NCBI GenBank assembly: GCA_020849765.1
Contig: JADLAY010000049.1
Location: 1-64,000 of the forward strand
DNA: 64,000 nt
Origin: Anaerolineae bacterium
Lineage (GTDB): Bacteria > Chloroflexota > Anaerolineae > Aggregatilineales > Phototrophicaceae
Direction: 5' to 3'
The translations under genes and the position numbers were made by a program. A model generated the notes under the pieces. The model did not search any database. It worked only from the letters and a program-made list of their open reading frames with translations, and had not been told where the DNA came from. This document shows positions 17,438 to 27,422 of the stretch, piece after piece. Positions within the stretch are counted from its first letter, which is position 1. Each line of letters starts with the position of its first letter.

Positions 17438-17808
17438 ATGTTCGCTTTCGGCGGGCGCAGAGCAGCGATCTCCTTGAGCAGCGCCTCGCCATTGCGCAGC
17501 GCTGCCGTCATCGCCTCGTGGATGGCTTCGTCGCCCTCGTCCCCCAGCACAGTCGCCAGCAGGAATGTCAGCATGAGCATCTGGAAGGTGAGCGTATTTT
17601 CCAGGCGGTCGAGCCGGGCTTGCAGGGAGCGCTGGAAGTGTCGACGGCTGCCAACGACATCCGCCTGCTGGTCGAGATATTGGCGGATGGCATCGCGGAT
17701 GATGTCATTCTCGTTAACTTCGCGCCCACGCTTGGCTGCGATTTGCGCCAGTAGGTCGCGCATTTCCGGGGTCATGCTGATGCTGCGGCGAACGGTCTTG
17801 GTCGCCAT
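17434..17808 (-). CDS. MobC-like ribbon-helix-helix relaxosome accessory protein
   Basis: This 124-residue product starts at ATG 17808, just upstream of the relaxase and overlapping it. The segment TVRRSISMTPEMRDLLAQIA followed by DIIRDAIRQYLDQQ is a ribbon-helix-helix DNA-binding unit. The rest is a coiled helix with a hydrophobic stretch (TFQMLMLTFLLATVLG). Proteins of this kind bind oriT next to the nick site and help relaxase loading. The frame is open further upstream to 18153, but that stretch is the hairpin array and not convincing coding sequence. Confidence 0.7.
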   Translation of the reverse strand: MATKTVRRSISMTPEMRDLLAQIAAKRGREVNENDIIRDAIRQYLDQQADVVGSRRHFQRSLQARLDRLENTLTFQMLMLTFLLATVLGDEGDEAIHEAMTAALRNGEALLKEIAALRPPKANI

Positions 17809-17966
17809 CGGCGATACTCCACTCTTTGCGCTTTCCTGATTGTGACAAATTGGGATCGGTGAAAGGCTGAACGATTCCGGTTTGGGGTTGGAAATCCTAC
17901 AGAAGCAGAGGGGAGGATTCCGGGTCATGCGTTGCAGTGCAGACGGAGAGCGTAGTGTTGGCTTTT

Positions 17967-18245
17967 CGGACGCACGCCGTAGGGGTGCGTCCGGTGGGCG
18001 GGCATGTGCCCGCCCACATTCCACGCTGCACCGCATGGTGCGGCGTGGGTGCGCCACGTAGAGGCGCACATTAGCCTCCACCGGCGCGTGAGGTGGCGAG
18101 GTTTTACCTCGCGCCCAACCCCGCCGCGCTTTCAGCAAAGCTGAAAGCATCATCGGCAGTCGCTAATGCGCCGTCTACGACGGCTGCATTGCGGCGGGGT
18201 GGTCGGCATCGCTGACGCGATGCGGCGCTGCTGCAAGGCAGCGCC
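17967..18245. other. Array of nine consecutive hairpins (candidate oriT or structured RNA)
   Basis: Between the mobC-relaxase operon and the divergent defence operon lie back-to-back perfect or near-perfect inverted repeats. The arms are CGGACGCAC/GTGCGTCCG (17967-17993), GTGGGCGGGCA/TGCCCGCCCAC (17994-18017), CACGCTGCACC/GGTGCGGCGTG (18022-18047), GTGCGCC/GGCGCAC (18049-18069), GCGAGG/CCTCGC (18096-18112), GCTTTCAGC/GCTGAAAGC (18128-18148), GCCGTC/GACGGC (18170-18184), GCATCGC/GCGATGC (18206-18223) and GGCGCTGC/GCAGCGCC (18224-18245). A long-range pair CCCCGCCGC (18119-18127) with GCGGCGGGG (18191-18199) encloses two of them. Location beside mobC favours oriT, and a noncoding RNA is the alternative. 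The rest of 17809-18450 holds no gene. Confidence 0.6.
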
Positions 18246-18450
18246 AATGACGCCCCTGACACACGATGTTCCTGCTAACGAGCACAGGTCAAACTGCACT
18301 GCATCTTTTGTGATTCATCAGATGTAGATATTTCTATCGTCAACAAACCTCGCAGACCTTCGATTGTCGAACGCCTCCGCTTGGCAGTAGAATTAGTATT
18401 CAAGTTAGTGATGATTACACTTGGACATTTCAGGGAAAAGTGAGCCACCT

Positions 18451-21400
18451 ATGCTAGATGATATGCGCATCAACGACATTGATCTAACCGATGCCGCGAT
18501 CGGCGCGCTTGAGAATGCCGATGAGGTCGCTCATCTGTTTGCAACGCTTGGCTACAATGTCGATGATCGGACCACCATCCCTGATATTGCAACGCTCGGA
18601 CTGGACACTGACGATCTGCGTCAGCAGATTTTGCGCCTGGAACTGCTCGCAGTTGATCCGGTCGATGAAGACATCAAAATTTACTTGTTCGAGGTGCGCT
18701 CGGTCACCGCAAAACTACGAAACGACATTGCTCGGCGTTTCCGAGAACGTCCCGAAAACGCGCTGCTCGTCCTGACCTCCGACTATGAAACACTTGATTT
18801 TGTGCTCTTGGAGCGTGTGGTCACAAAAAGCAAAAGTCGAGGCAAATCACTTCAACAAGTGATCCGCCCGATTCCGCTTAACGTCAACCGACGCAACCCG
18901 GAGGCGGTCGAACTGCGCGTCCTCAAGCGTTTCAGCTTCACCGAAGAGGATGGTGCGTACCAATGGGAAAAACTGCGCTCTGCGTACATGCTGGCAGAGT
19001 GGAGCGAGGAATACTTTAACAACCGTGCGCTATTCTCGGATTACTACCTTAAGGAGCGCCTGACTGATGCGCGTCTCACGCCGGAATGGGATGAGGACGT
19101 TCGTCCAGCCGGGCGTGAAGCTTACAAACATATCATCAAGGCGCGCAAGAATTTCAGCCGTCAGCCAGAAGCGACGATTCGACGGGGCTTGTACGAGCCG
19201 CTGTTCGCGCTACTCGGTTTTGATTTCAAAGTCGTCAAAGCAAGCACTTCGGACGCTGATGCACCAGATTACGAACTGTACAGCAAGACAGACAAAACCA
19301 AACCCATCGCTGTCGCACTGACTTACGTCTGGAACCGTAACCTAGACGACGTGGATACCACCCGCGAACCGGAAGACGGTACACCCGATGAAATCCCCGG
19401 CGCAATCGTTGTCAGCGTGCTGGAGAAGACTCAGGTCCCTTGGGTGATCGTTACCAACGGCAAGCTGTGGCGCTTATACTCCTCGACTGCCAGTAACAAG
19501 GCGACCAACTACTACGAGGTTGATCTCGAAGAAGCCATTGCCGCAACCGACCAGATCACCGCCCTGAAATACTGGTGGCTGATGTTCCGGCAGCAGTCGT
19601 TTACCGGATTTCTGGATACTTTGCTCACCGAATCCAACAAATACGCGAAGGAACTCGGCGACCGTCTCAAAGACGATGTTTTCCTGAAAATCTTCCCGCA
19701 GTTCGCTAAAGGCTTCATTACGCATATGCGGGCACAGGGCATTAAAGAGACGGACATCGACCTCAATGTCGTGTTCTCTGGCACAATGACCTTCCTCTAC
19801 CGAATGATGTTCATCCTGTATGCCGAAAGCCTCGACCTCCTGCCTGTGAGCGAAGAACGTGGCTACGGCGAGTACAGCCTTTATGTCCTTAAACGAGATT
19901 TGGCGCGCGTTGGCGGAGAGAATGAAACCGATGCGCCTGATCTGCTGAAGAAACACTACACGACCAAATCGACGACGATTTATGAACGACTGAAGCTGCT
20001 CTTCGGCGTGATCGACCAAGGCTCGGCTGACCTAAATATGCCAACCTACAACGGTGGGCTGTTCAGCGCAGAGAACGAAAGCGGACTGTTCCTCGAACAC
20101 TACGCAATCCCCGACCAGTTCTTGATGCTCGGCTTGGATCGGCTGACCCGTGACGAGGATGACAAAACCAAGAAGTTGGTCTTCATCGATTTCAAATCCC
20201 TCGGCGTGCGGCAGTTGGGCAGCATCTACGAAGGGCTGCTCGAATTCAAGCTGAAGATCGCCGCCGAAGCCCTCGCCGTCGAAAAAGATGGCAAACGCGA
20301 AGTCTACATCCCGCTGAAGAAGGCGAAAAAGAAGGATGCAGCAGCGGCGGTTGCTAGGGGCGAGGTCTACCTCGAAAACGACAAACAGGAACGTAAGGCG
20401 ACTGGCAGCTACTACACGCCGGATTACATCGTCAAATACATCGTGCAGCACACCGTCGGTCCCGTTTTGGAGCGCAAGCTCGCTGAGTATGAGCCACGAC
20501 TGCGGACTGCCCAGAGTGAGTACCGCGATTACGTCAAATTGGTTGAGGCGCGGCGCAAATCCACAGGCAAAGAGGACTCTCCACTGACATTCTGGAACAG
20601 CGATGCGATGATGCAGTTGGTCGATGACTGCCTGAATGTACGTGTGCTTGATCCGGCGATGGGCAGCGGACATTTCCTTGTCGAAGTGGTCGATTTCACC
20701 AGCAACAAACTGATCGACTTTCTGAACGGCTGGAGCGAAAACCCGGTCTGGGCGGCGCTGGATCGCATCCGCGAGGATATTCTGGCGGATATGGAGCGCC
20801 AGCATGTGACCATCGATGCAGACAAGCTGACCCGTGTGGCGCTGCTCAAACGTGCCGTCCTCAAACGCTGCGTCTATGGCGTTGACCTGAACCTTATGGC
20901 GGTGGAACTGGCGAAAGTGTCGCTATGGCTGGATGCGTTCACACTCGGCGCGCCGTTGAGCTTCCTCGACCATCACCTGAAATGGGGCAATTCGCTGATC
21001 GGGTCACGGGTGAGTGAGGTACAGGCGGCGCTGGAAGGACAGTTGACACTCTTCAGCCAGAGTAAGTTCGCGGGCGTGATGCTGGCAACCGACCTGATGC
21101 AGAAAGTCAGCTATTTGAGCGACAACACGGTGGCGCAGGTACAAGCAAGCCAATCCGCTTATCGTAACGCGAACGATCACCTTGCGCCGTACAAGCGGGT
21201 GCTGGATGTGTATACGTCGCGCTGGTTTGGCAACGCGCCAATAGCAGGCAGACGCGGTGCTCAGGGTATGGACATCACAATCGAGTTTCTCAAGCGCGAT
21301 GATACACAGGCGTGGCTGGAAGATCCGCGCAACCCGAAGAACCGCCTACCCGCCGACGACTATATGAAAGCCGGATTGGTGGCAAAAACCGCGCTGCAAG

Positions 21401-23703
21401 CCGCCGACGACAAACGCTTCTTCCACTGGGAATTGGAGTTCCCCGAAGTGTTCTTCGCACCGTCTACCCCCGGCGGACAGGACGTAAAGCTGCGCGAGGA
21501 CGGAGGTTTCGACGGCGTTGTAGGGAATCCTCCATATGATGAGTTTTCTGAGGATGCGGTAGGTTACTCCGTAGATGATATCTTGTCGTTCTTTGAAGGT
21601 AATCTGTATTCTCAACCCGCGCTGGATAACCGCATTAACATCTACCGAGTTTTCGTTGCCAGAGCTGTAGATTTGGTGAAGCCAAATGGACAACAAGGAT
21701 TTGTTGTCCCAATGTCCCTGTTAGCTGACTCTTTCACCTACAAGCTGCGAAATTTCCTTCTAAGCAATTTTTCAATTCGGCGTATAGATGCATTTCCCCA
21801 GAAAGACGATCCCAATAGTCGTATCTTTGCTGATGCCAAATTATCGACTTGCATATACGTACTTTCGCGCTCACAACTCGAATCTCCTAGCAGTAACGAT
21901 ATCCTGATCGTCATCCATCCCGGGAAAGATATTGATGAAGGGTCTCCCAAATACAAAACGGAACAAAAGAGTTTTGCTGAATTCGACCCAGTAAATGCAT
22001 CAATTCCACTAGTCTCGCAGGCAGAATGGGCGCTTTGCCTTCGGCTCGCTCAATCAAACATCAAATTAGGGGATTATGCGACTGCCTACCCCGGTGAGTT
22101 GATGATCAATGCACAGATTAGGGATTATCTGTCAGAAGCACAAAATGAATATGAGATAATTCGAGGTGCTCACATAAACCCCTACTTCCTTGCACCAGTG
22201 GCGAAACAAGGCGAAGATTTGTTTCTTTTGAAAGAGAAATATCTCCGAGAGCATCCAAACAGCGAAAAAGCTCATCACCATAAACAAGATCGTGTCGTGT
22301 ATCAAAGATATGCAGCAATTGATATGTACCGTCGTTTGATTGCCACAATCGTACCTGCTGGTAATTTTTGTTCGCACACAGTTGGGTACTTGTGGGGAGA
22401 TGTAGTAAATCCCTACTTTCTGCTTGGGCTATTCAACTCAAAGTTGCTTGATTGGAGATTTAGCCTCACCAGCACCAACAATAATGTCAATGGTTATGAG
22501 CTAGAGTCGATTCCAATACCCCGCATTGATTTTGCCACGCCCGCTGATGACCGCGAACATGCCGTAAACGCGATCACCGCCGAATATGCGAATGGGCGTT
22601 ACCAGCTTGCCTTGCAGCGGTCAGCGACGGCGTTGGCACAAGGGCAAACCGATGTCGTGCATGATGTGCTGGCACATCTCGCAGGTCAGATGATCGACCT
22701 GAACCAGCAGAAACAGGCGGAAGTCAACCGCTTCCTTGTCTGGCTGGAAGGTAGGCTCCAAATCGCGCCGAAGAATGATGGCTCGACGGGTATCGACTCG
22801 CTGACCGGGAAAACCAGCCTGCAAGGCTATCTTGGCGATTACCAGAAGGGAAAACCGGAGGTCAGTTGGCAGGATTTCTTCTATCGCCTGCACCAGAACC
22901 GCAATCGCTTCGGCGTGGCGCTGTCCAGCATTGAGGCGGAAATCGAGCGCGAGTACGCCGCATCGCTCAAAACGCTGCTGCCCATCAAGGATCAGTTGGC
23001 AAAAACCGACGCGCTGATTGACAAGATCGTTTATCAACTGTACGGGTTGACTGCTGCCGAGATCGAACTGATCGAGCGTCCGGGATATGAGCAAGCCCTA
23101 GCTGACGCCAAAACCGATGCACTCAAGGATAAAACGCTCCCTGATGAAGAAGCGACCATCGATAAGATCGCGGAAGGCATTCTGCCCGCCGCACAGCGCT
23201 TCTTCGAGCGAGTTGACTCAGCAGAGGTGGAAACAGTGCTCGACGGCGAACTTCCCAACTGGCGCGCCCTCCCCCCAGATGCACCGACGTTCCTGCTCAC
23301 CGGCGATTACAATCTGCGCTCGCTGCCGGATCATATGGACTTTTCCAGCAGTGTGATCCCGTATACCAAAGCGGTCGAGGTTGCACTTCACCGCCGCATT
23401 TTCGAGCCGTTTCGCGCCAGCTATCGCGACTCCGACTGCCGCAATGATTATCTGCGTGAATTCATGCAAGGGCGGCGCGAACTCACACTTGGTAGCTATA
23501 TGATCATTCTAAGTAGTGCCAGAGAAACGGCTCTCCGCGGATTTGTCGGGGGCATCGTCAGCGATGTCGAAGGGCTGGCGACGACACTCAACGACGCTGC
23601 CATGCGCGACGTTCGCAATAAAGCCGCGCACGACGAGGTGATCAGCCGCGATGAGGCAGGTCAGGCACGGACGTGGGCGCTCATAATTTTGGGTCAGGTA
23701 TAG
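18451..23703 (+). CDS. Eco57I-type N6-adenine methyltransferase with HEPN-like tail
   Basis: This is a very large (about 1,750-residue) modification enzyme with restriction-type accessory domains. An N-terminal region of about 600 residues includes a nuclease/N-terminal-R-like part (LYEPLFALLGFDFKVVKAS; VPWVIVTNGKLWRLYS). Methylase entry motif GSYYTPDYIV is near 651, SAM motif I VLDPAMGSGHFLVE near 731 and catalytic motif IV GVVGNPPYDEF near 1023. A target-recognition region follows (to about 1370, ending ELESIPIPRIDF). The C-terminal 150 residues resemble HEPN domains, with RNKAAH (an R-x4-H motif) near 1720. ATG 18451 is preferred to the upstream TTG 18421. It is the first gene of a five-gene operon and would mark self DNA and perhaps select targets. 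Confidence 0.88.
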   Translation: MLDDMRINDIDLTDAAIGALENADEVAHLFATLGYNVDDRTTIPDIATLGLDTDDLRQQILRLELLAVDPVDEDIKIYLFEVRSVTAKLRNDIARRFRERPENALLVLTSDYETLDFVLLERVVTKSKSRGKSLQQVIRPIPLNVNRRNPEAVELRVLKRFSFTEEDGAYQWEKLRSAYMLAEWSEEYFNNRALFSDYYLKERLTDARLTPEWDEDVRPAGREAYKHIIKARKNFSRQPEATIRRGLYEPLFALLGFDFKVVKASTSDADAPDYELYSKTDKTKPIAVALTYVWNRNLDDVDTTREPEDGTPDEIPGAIVVSVLEKTQVPWVIVTNGKLWRLYSSTASNKATNYYEVDLEEAIAATDQITALKYWWLMFRQQSFTGFLDTLLTESNKYAKELGDRLKDDVFLKIFPQFAKGFITHMRAQGIKETDIDLNVVFSGTMTFLYRMMFILYAESLDLLPVSEERGYGEYSLYVLKRDLARVGGENETDAPDLLKKHYTTKSTTIYERLKLLFGVIDQGSADLNMPTYNGGLFSAENESGLFLEHYAIPDQFLMLGLDRLTRDEDDKTKKLVFIDFKSLGVRQLGSIYEGLLEFKLKIAAEALAVEKDGKREVYIPLKKAKKKDAAAAVARGEVYLENDKQERKATGSYYTPDYIVKYIVQHTVGPVLERKLAEYEPRLRTAQSEYRDYVKLVEARRKSTGKEDSPLTFWNSDAMMQLVDDCLNVRVLDPAMGSGHFLVEVVDFTSNKLIDFLNGWSENPVWAALDRIREDILADMERQHVTIDADKLTRVALLKRAVLKRCVYGVDLNLMAVELAKVSLWLDAFTLGAPLSFLDHHLKWGNSLIGSRVSEVQAALEGQLTLFSQSKFAGVMLATDLMQKVSYLSDNTVAQVQASQSAYRNANDHLAPYKRVLDVYTSRWFGNAPIAGRRGAQGMDITIEFLKRDDTQAWLEDPRNPKNRLPADDYMKAGLVAKTALQAADDKRFFHWELEFPEVFFAPSTPGGQDVKLREDGGFDGVVGNPPYDEFSEDAVGYSVDDILSFFEGNLYSQPALDNRINIYRVFVARAVDLVKPNGQQGFVVPMSLLADSFTYKLRNFLLSNFSIRRIDAFPQKDDPNSRIFADAKLSTCIYVLSRSQLESPSSNDILIVIHPGKDIDEGSPKYKTEQKSFAEFDPVNASIPLVSQAEWALCLRLAQSNIKLGDYATAYPGELMINAQIRDYLSEAQNEYEIIRGAHINPYFLAPVAKQGEDLFLLKEKYLREHPNSEKAHHHKQDRVVYQRYAAIDMYRRLIATIVPAGNFCSHTVGYLWGDVVNPYFLLGLFNSKLLDWRFSLTSTNNNVNGYELESIPIPRIDFATPADDREHAVNAITAEYANGRYQLALQRSATALAQGQTDVVHDVLAHLAGQMIDLNQQKQAEVNRFLVWLEGRLQIAPKNDGSTGIDSLTGKTSLQGYLGDYQKGKPEVSWQDFFYRLHQNRNRFGVALSSIEAEIEREYAASLKTLLPIKDQLAKTDALIDKIVYQLYGLTAAEIELIERPGYEQALADAKTDALKDKTLPDEEATIDKIAEGILPAAQRFFERVDSAEVETVLDGELPNWRALPPDAPTFLLTGDYNLRSLPDHMDFSSSVIPYTKAVEVALHRRIFEPFRASYRDSDCRNDYLREFMQGRRELTLGSYMIILSSARETALRGFVGGIVSDVEGLATTLNDAAMRDVRNKAAHDEVISRDEAGQARTWALIILGQV

Positions 23704-23751
23704 GAATAACGGTGCATATATTAAGCACTGCGTGTTGGCGTGGAGAAAATA

Positions 23752-26085
23752 ATGGCAGTTGCGTACAGTCAAAGTCTTGAACTAAACATTGCTCCAATCA
23801 AGTTCAGCAAAGAACGGTTTGTCCTTGGGACTTTGCCATACGAAGGGCACGACGCATACAAAATCCTTCGAGATAAGCATTGGCGAACCCACAGCTTCCG
23901 CTACGATAGTCGGACGAATGTAATCTATAACATTCCCGTTGTTCCCTCTACTCAACCTCTGGGTACGGTTTCCAACGTAGCAGTGAAAGAAAACTTGTTG
24001 CTGTTGGCGCGCGCTGTACAACAAGCGATTCTCGTTTGGATTCAGAGTGTAAATACACCTATTCTCCGGTCCGGCAAGCATCTCACATTCTGGGGACAAA
24101 GTGAGAATGCATTGCTGCTATCTCAGGCTCTCAAAAAATATAAAGAAACTCCAAAACCAGTGCTAGAAGTCGCGGTGAAATATGAGATCGATTGCCGGAT
24201 GTTTTCTGCATTGCAGCAAACGATGTATCTGGGAGTAGTAATTGATCTTGCAACCTCAAATCTCATCGAGATACCAGTGTCCGAACTACTGACTGCGCGC
24301 TTTCCAATCATAGGTAAATACGTTAGTCGGCGTAGACAATTTGAACACGACTACTTGCGACCAAAACTTGAGGTTGTCGGTCGTGTGCAGTCAATTCGTG
24401 GTACACAGCTTAGTCTCACAGATACCGATGGCATTGAAGAGATCGATGCAGCGGACGTATTTCTGGAGCCACGCTCGGAAAACCTCGATGCGGTTATCAA
24501 ACACTTATACCCGAAAACCGGAAATGCGATTGTGGCTGAATTGTCGCGCTTGCGGCAAGAACTCGGATCAGCCCACAAGAAGCGACAATTGATTCAGAGT
24601 ACGATTGCAACAATCAATCTTCGCAACATCGAGATTGCAGATGGGCTTGGCTTTAAGCTGGAGTCACCGCTCAAACCTCAACATCAATTCTTCCCTGAAA
24701 GCGTATCTGTAGACCGCCCTAACATGCTATTCGGTCCACAAGGGCGAAGTTCTGGTGTTTATCCGGATGCTGGAATAAATACCCACGGCCCGTTCATGTT
24801 TATGATGCATGAACGAAACTCACCACTGATTGCCGTAGTATGTGAGAAGGGCGAACGTGGGCGCATGGAGCAGTTCGCAGAAAGCCTTCGGTATGGTTTT
24901 GACGATAAACTTTGGACCAACGAGAAAAAGAAAAATCCATACCCAACAGGACTCATTGGAAAATATCGTCTCACGAAAGTTGATTTTGAGTTCGAGGAAA
25001 CAACTGATACCTCAGCATCGGCATATAAAGCTGCAATCAAGCGAGTGCTTGAGCGCACTTCTCGCCTGCCTGATTTGGCCCTCGTTCAGATACGTGAAGA
25101 GTTTCGCGAACGCCCCACACCAAATAACCCATATTACGTTTCGAAGGCTGAATTTATGACAGCAGGAGTTCCTACGCAGGATATCCGAGCTGAAAACCTG
25201 CGCCTGCCAGCGGAATCTCTTGCTTACTTGCTGAACAACATCTCCCTCGCCATTTATGCCAAGCTCGATGGAACACCTTGGGTCATTGCGACGCACCGAC
25301 CCTCTACTCATGAGTTGGTTGTGGGGCTCGGTTCAACTGAAGTAATAAGCAAGCGTGTTGGGGCGCGGAAGCGATATGTTGGCATTACAACAATGTTTCA
25401 AGGAGATGGCTCTTACCTTGTCTGGGGACTGACGCGAGAAGTTGAATTTGAACAATATGCTGACGCTCTTCTGGCGAGCCTTCAAGCGACCGTGCGCTAC
25501 GTACAGGCACAGAATGCATGGCAAGAGGGAGATAAAGTTCGCCTAGTTTGTCATGTCTATAAACGACTGAAGGACTCTGAAGTCGATGCAATCAAAAAGC
25601 TCGTTAGAGAGCTGATTGATCAGAAATTCATCGTCGAGTTCGCATTCCTTGATATTTCTGAGGAACATCTTTATCACATATTCGATCCGAACCAACAAGG
25701 TGTGAAATACTGGAAAAACAGAAAGGAGTATGTAAAAGGAAAAGGTGTACCAGATCGCGGCATCTGCCTACAGCTTGATCAAAGACGCGCCCTGATACAC
25801 TTAACCGGTGCCAAAGAATTGAAAACCGACTATCAGGGAATACCCAAACCACTGCTTGTGGAGTTACATCCTGATTCTGACTTTACGGATATAACTTACT
25901 TGATGCGACAGGTATATCACTTTACCTACATGTCATGGCGCGATTTCTTTCCTGCGACCATACCCGTAACCATTAAATATTCGCAGCTAATCGCAAATCT
26001 CTTGGGCAATCTAAATCTTGTCGACGGATGGACAAGTACGCCGCTCTCAGTTGGCAGTCTCCGCGGACGAAGGTGGTTCCTATGA
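23752..26085 (+). CDS. Catalytically inactive long prokaryotic Argonaute (PIWI protein)
   Basis: This 777-residue protein has a recognisable MID-PIWI half. The MID segment YYVSKAEFMTAGVPTQ (near 459) keeps the Tyr, Lys and Gln that hold a guide 5-prime phosphate. AKLDGTPWVIATH then leads into PIWI near 505. The DEDX catalytic tetrad is lost: the first position reads VVGLGST instead of xGxD, the third lies in CHVYKRLKDSE and the last in PVTIKYSQLIANLL. A C-terminal LRGRRWFL block closes the protein. The N-terminal half is less conserved and would hold N/L/PAZ-like domains. It probably uses a nucleic-acid guide to sense invaders and triggers a partner effector. ATG 23752 follows GGAG at good spacing (GTG 23740 is the alternative). 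Its stop overlaps the nuclease start. Confidence 0.85.
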   Translation: MAVAYSQSLELNIAPIKFSKERFVLGTLPYEGHDAYKILRDKHWRTHSFRYDSRTNVIYNIPVVPSTQPLGTVSNVAVKENLLLLARAVQQAILVWIQSVNTPILRSGKHLTFWGQSENALLLSQALKKYKETPKPVLEVAVKYEIDCRMFSALQQTMYLGVVIDLATSNLIEIPVSELLTARFPIIGKYVSRRRQFEHDYLRPKLEVVGRVQSIRGTQLSLTDTDGIEEIDAADVFLEPRSENLDAVIKHLYPKTGNAIVAELSRLRQELGSAHKKRQLIQSTIATINLRNIEIADGLGFKLESPLKPQHQFFPESVSVDRPNMLFGPQGRSSGVYPDAGINTHGPFMFMMHERNSPLIAVVCEKGERGRMEQFAESLRYGFDDKLWTNEKKKNPYPTGLIGKYRLTKVDFEFEETTDTSASAYKAAIKRVLERTSRLPDLALVQIREEFRERPTPNNPYYVSKAEFMTAGVPTQDIRAENLRLPAESLAYLLNNISLAIYAKLDGTPWVIATHRPSTHELVVGLGSTEVISKRVGARKRYVGITTMFQGDGSYLVWGLTREVEFEQYADALLASLQATVRYVQAQNAWQEGDKVRLVCHVYKRLKDSEVDAIKKLVRELIDQKFIVEFAFLDISEEHLYHIFDPNQQGVKYWKNRKEYVKGKGVPDRGICLQLDQRRALIHLTGAKELKTDYQGIPKPLLVELHPDSDFTDITYLMRQVYHFTYMSWRDFFPATIPVTIKYSQLIANLLGNLNLVDGWTSTPLSVGSLRGRRWFL

Positions 26086-27341
26086 TTGGGCAGGCACTAC
26101 TCACGGAGCGTAAGGAACAGCTCATTGGAGTAATATCCAATGGATGGGCATCCTGTCGCCCCCACACAATGGCATTTCTTATGCGAGTATTGCCCCCCGA
26201 TTTTAAGAAAGATTTGGGGGCGTTAGGTCAGTTGGAAGTGCCAACACAGCATGAATCTGCATATGGGGGATATCCAGATGTCGCATTCTTGGGCTATTCC
26301 CTGGCATCTGAGCCAAGTAATGTCAAGCTAGTAAATTCATTTCTCGAAGGCTGTGATCGTCTTCACAAGCGAGATGTAAACTCCACACGTGCCTTTTTCC
26401 TAGATGACCTAGCAGTTCTCGGCGTTGCCGATGGGCTTGCGACACTCCCGCAAGAAACTCAAATGCGAAGCTGGCTTCTAGCGGGAATAGAACGTAATAG
26501 TGGTCAATCACTCTGGTCGAGTCGAATGCGTTATCTTGCGAGCGATCTCCTAGATCAGCGTGGACGGTTAAAAGTTGGTCTCAGTTCAACCCAGATTGAC
26601 GAACTTGCGCTAGAGCTGCTGCTTAGTGGTACATGGACGGTCGCATTTTCGGAAACTCAACGTCTATCAACTGACCAATTGAATTTTCTGTTGAAGCAGC
26701 TCTTAAGTGATTCGCTACCAAGTGGAGATGATATTGAGCGGGCGGGCGTATGGTTGGTTGCACTGGATCAAATTGTTACCATGGCTGCTCAATCTCTCCT
26801 TCCGACCCTTAGTGACACATCGCGTCTCCTAAGGAGTGTTGAACATTCATTTAAACGTTGGAAATGGGAGGATAAGCCACGACAAGGCGCAAAGTTCGCA
26901 GCCCAGTGGCTTATCGACAACGAATACGACGTGCAGTCGCTACTATGGGCAATTCTGTATCCAATTTACAGTTCAAATCTTGTCGATGAGTCATATCTCC
27001 CTAACTGGGGGCAGACTCAACCGCGTGCGGATCTCGGTATCACTTCCTTAAAATTAATTATTGAAGTCAAATTCATACGCGAACCAAAAGACTTTAATGA
27101 AATCGAGGGGCAAATTGGAAATGACCTTGGACTTTACTTCAAAGACATCAACCTGTATGAGCGAATGATCGTCTTCGCATATGACGACTGCGATAGCCAC
27201 CAGCCGCAGAAGTATGATGGACTACGAAATGCTTTACTCAAGAGAGAACGCATTGAGGATGTGATCATTGTTCGTCGACCTGGAATGTTGCCTGTCCGTA
27301 GTGAGAGAAGAAGTCGCACATCCAAGCCCAAGACGACTTAA
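26082..27341 (+). CDS. pAgo-coupled PD-(D/E)XK nuclease (effector candidate)
   Basis: This protein has 419 residues from ATG 26082, which overlaps the Argonaute stop by four bases. The first 300 residues are helical and of no family I can name. The C-terminal 110 carry a PD-(D/E)XK core, with RADLGI supplying the Asp (near 317), LIIEVKF supplying Glu-x-Lys (near 327), and ERMIVFAYDD as the following strand. A nuclease fused in translation to an inactive long pAgo matches the known plan of pAgo-associated nuclease effectors (BPAN/bAgaN type). In those, target recognition unleashes DNA degradation and cell dormancy or death. Whether this protein belongs to that family needs a profile search. 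Confidence 0.8.
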   Translation: MIGQALLTERKEQLIGVISNGWASCRPHTMAFLMRVLPPDFKKDLGALGQLEVPTQHESAYGGYPDVAFLGYSLASEPSNVKLVNSFLEGCDRLHKRDVNSTRAFFLDDLAVLGVADGLATLPQETQMRSWLLAGIERNSGQSLWSSRMRYLASDLLDQRGRLKVGLSSTQIDELALELLLSGTWTVAFSETQRLSTDQLNFLLKQLLSDSLPSGDDIERAGVWLVALDQIVTMAAQSLLPTLSDTSRLLRSVEHSFKRWKWEDKPRQGAKFAAQWLIDNEYDVQSLLWAILYPIYSSNLVDESYLPNWGQTQPRADLGITSLKLIIEVKFIREPKDFNEIEGQIGNDLGLYFKDINLYERMIVFAYDDCDSHQPQKYDGLRNALLKRERIEDVIIVRRPGMLPVRSERRSRTSKPKTT

Positions 27342-27422
27342 AGTACATTTCCCTAACAAATCTACTTCAGGAAAACTAGGAGATGGCAATGGAAGAGATG
27401 CAAGCTTCTATTCCTACAATTT

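Noticed and set aside
17809..18153. N-terminal extension of the MobC-like frame into the hairpin array
   Set aside because: The extension would translate inverted repeats. The ribbon-helix-helix domain begins right after ATG 17808.
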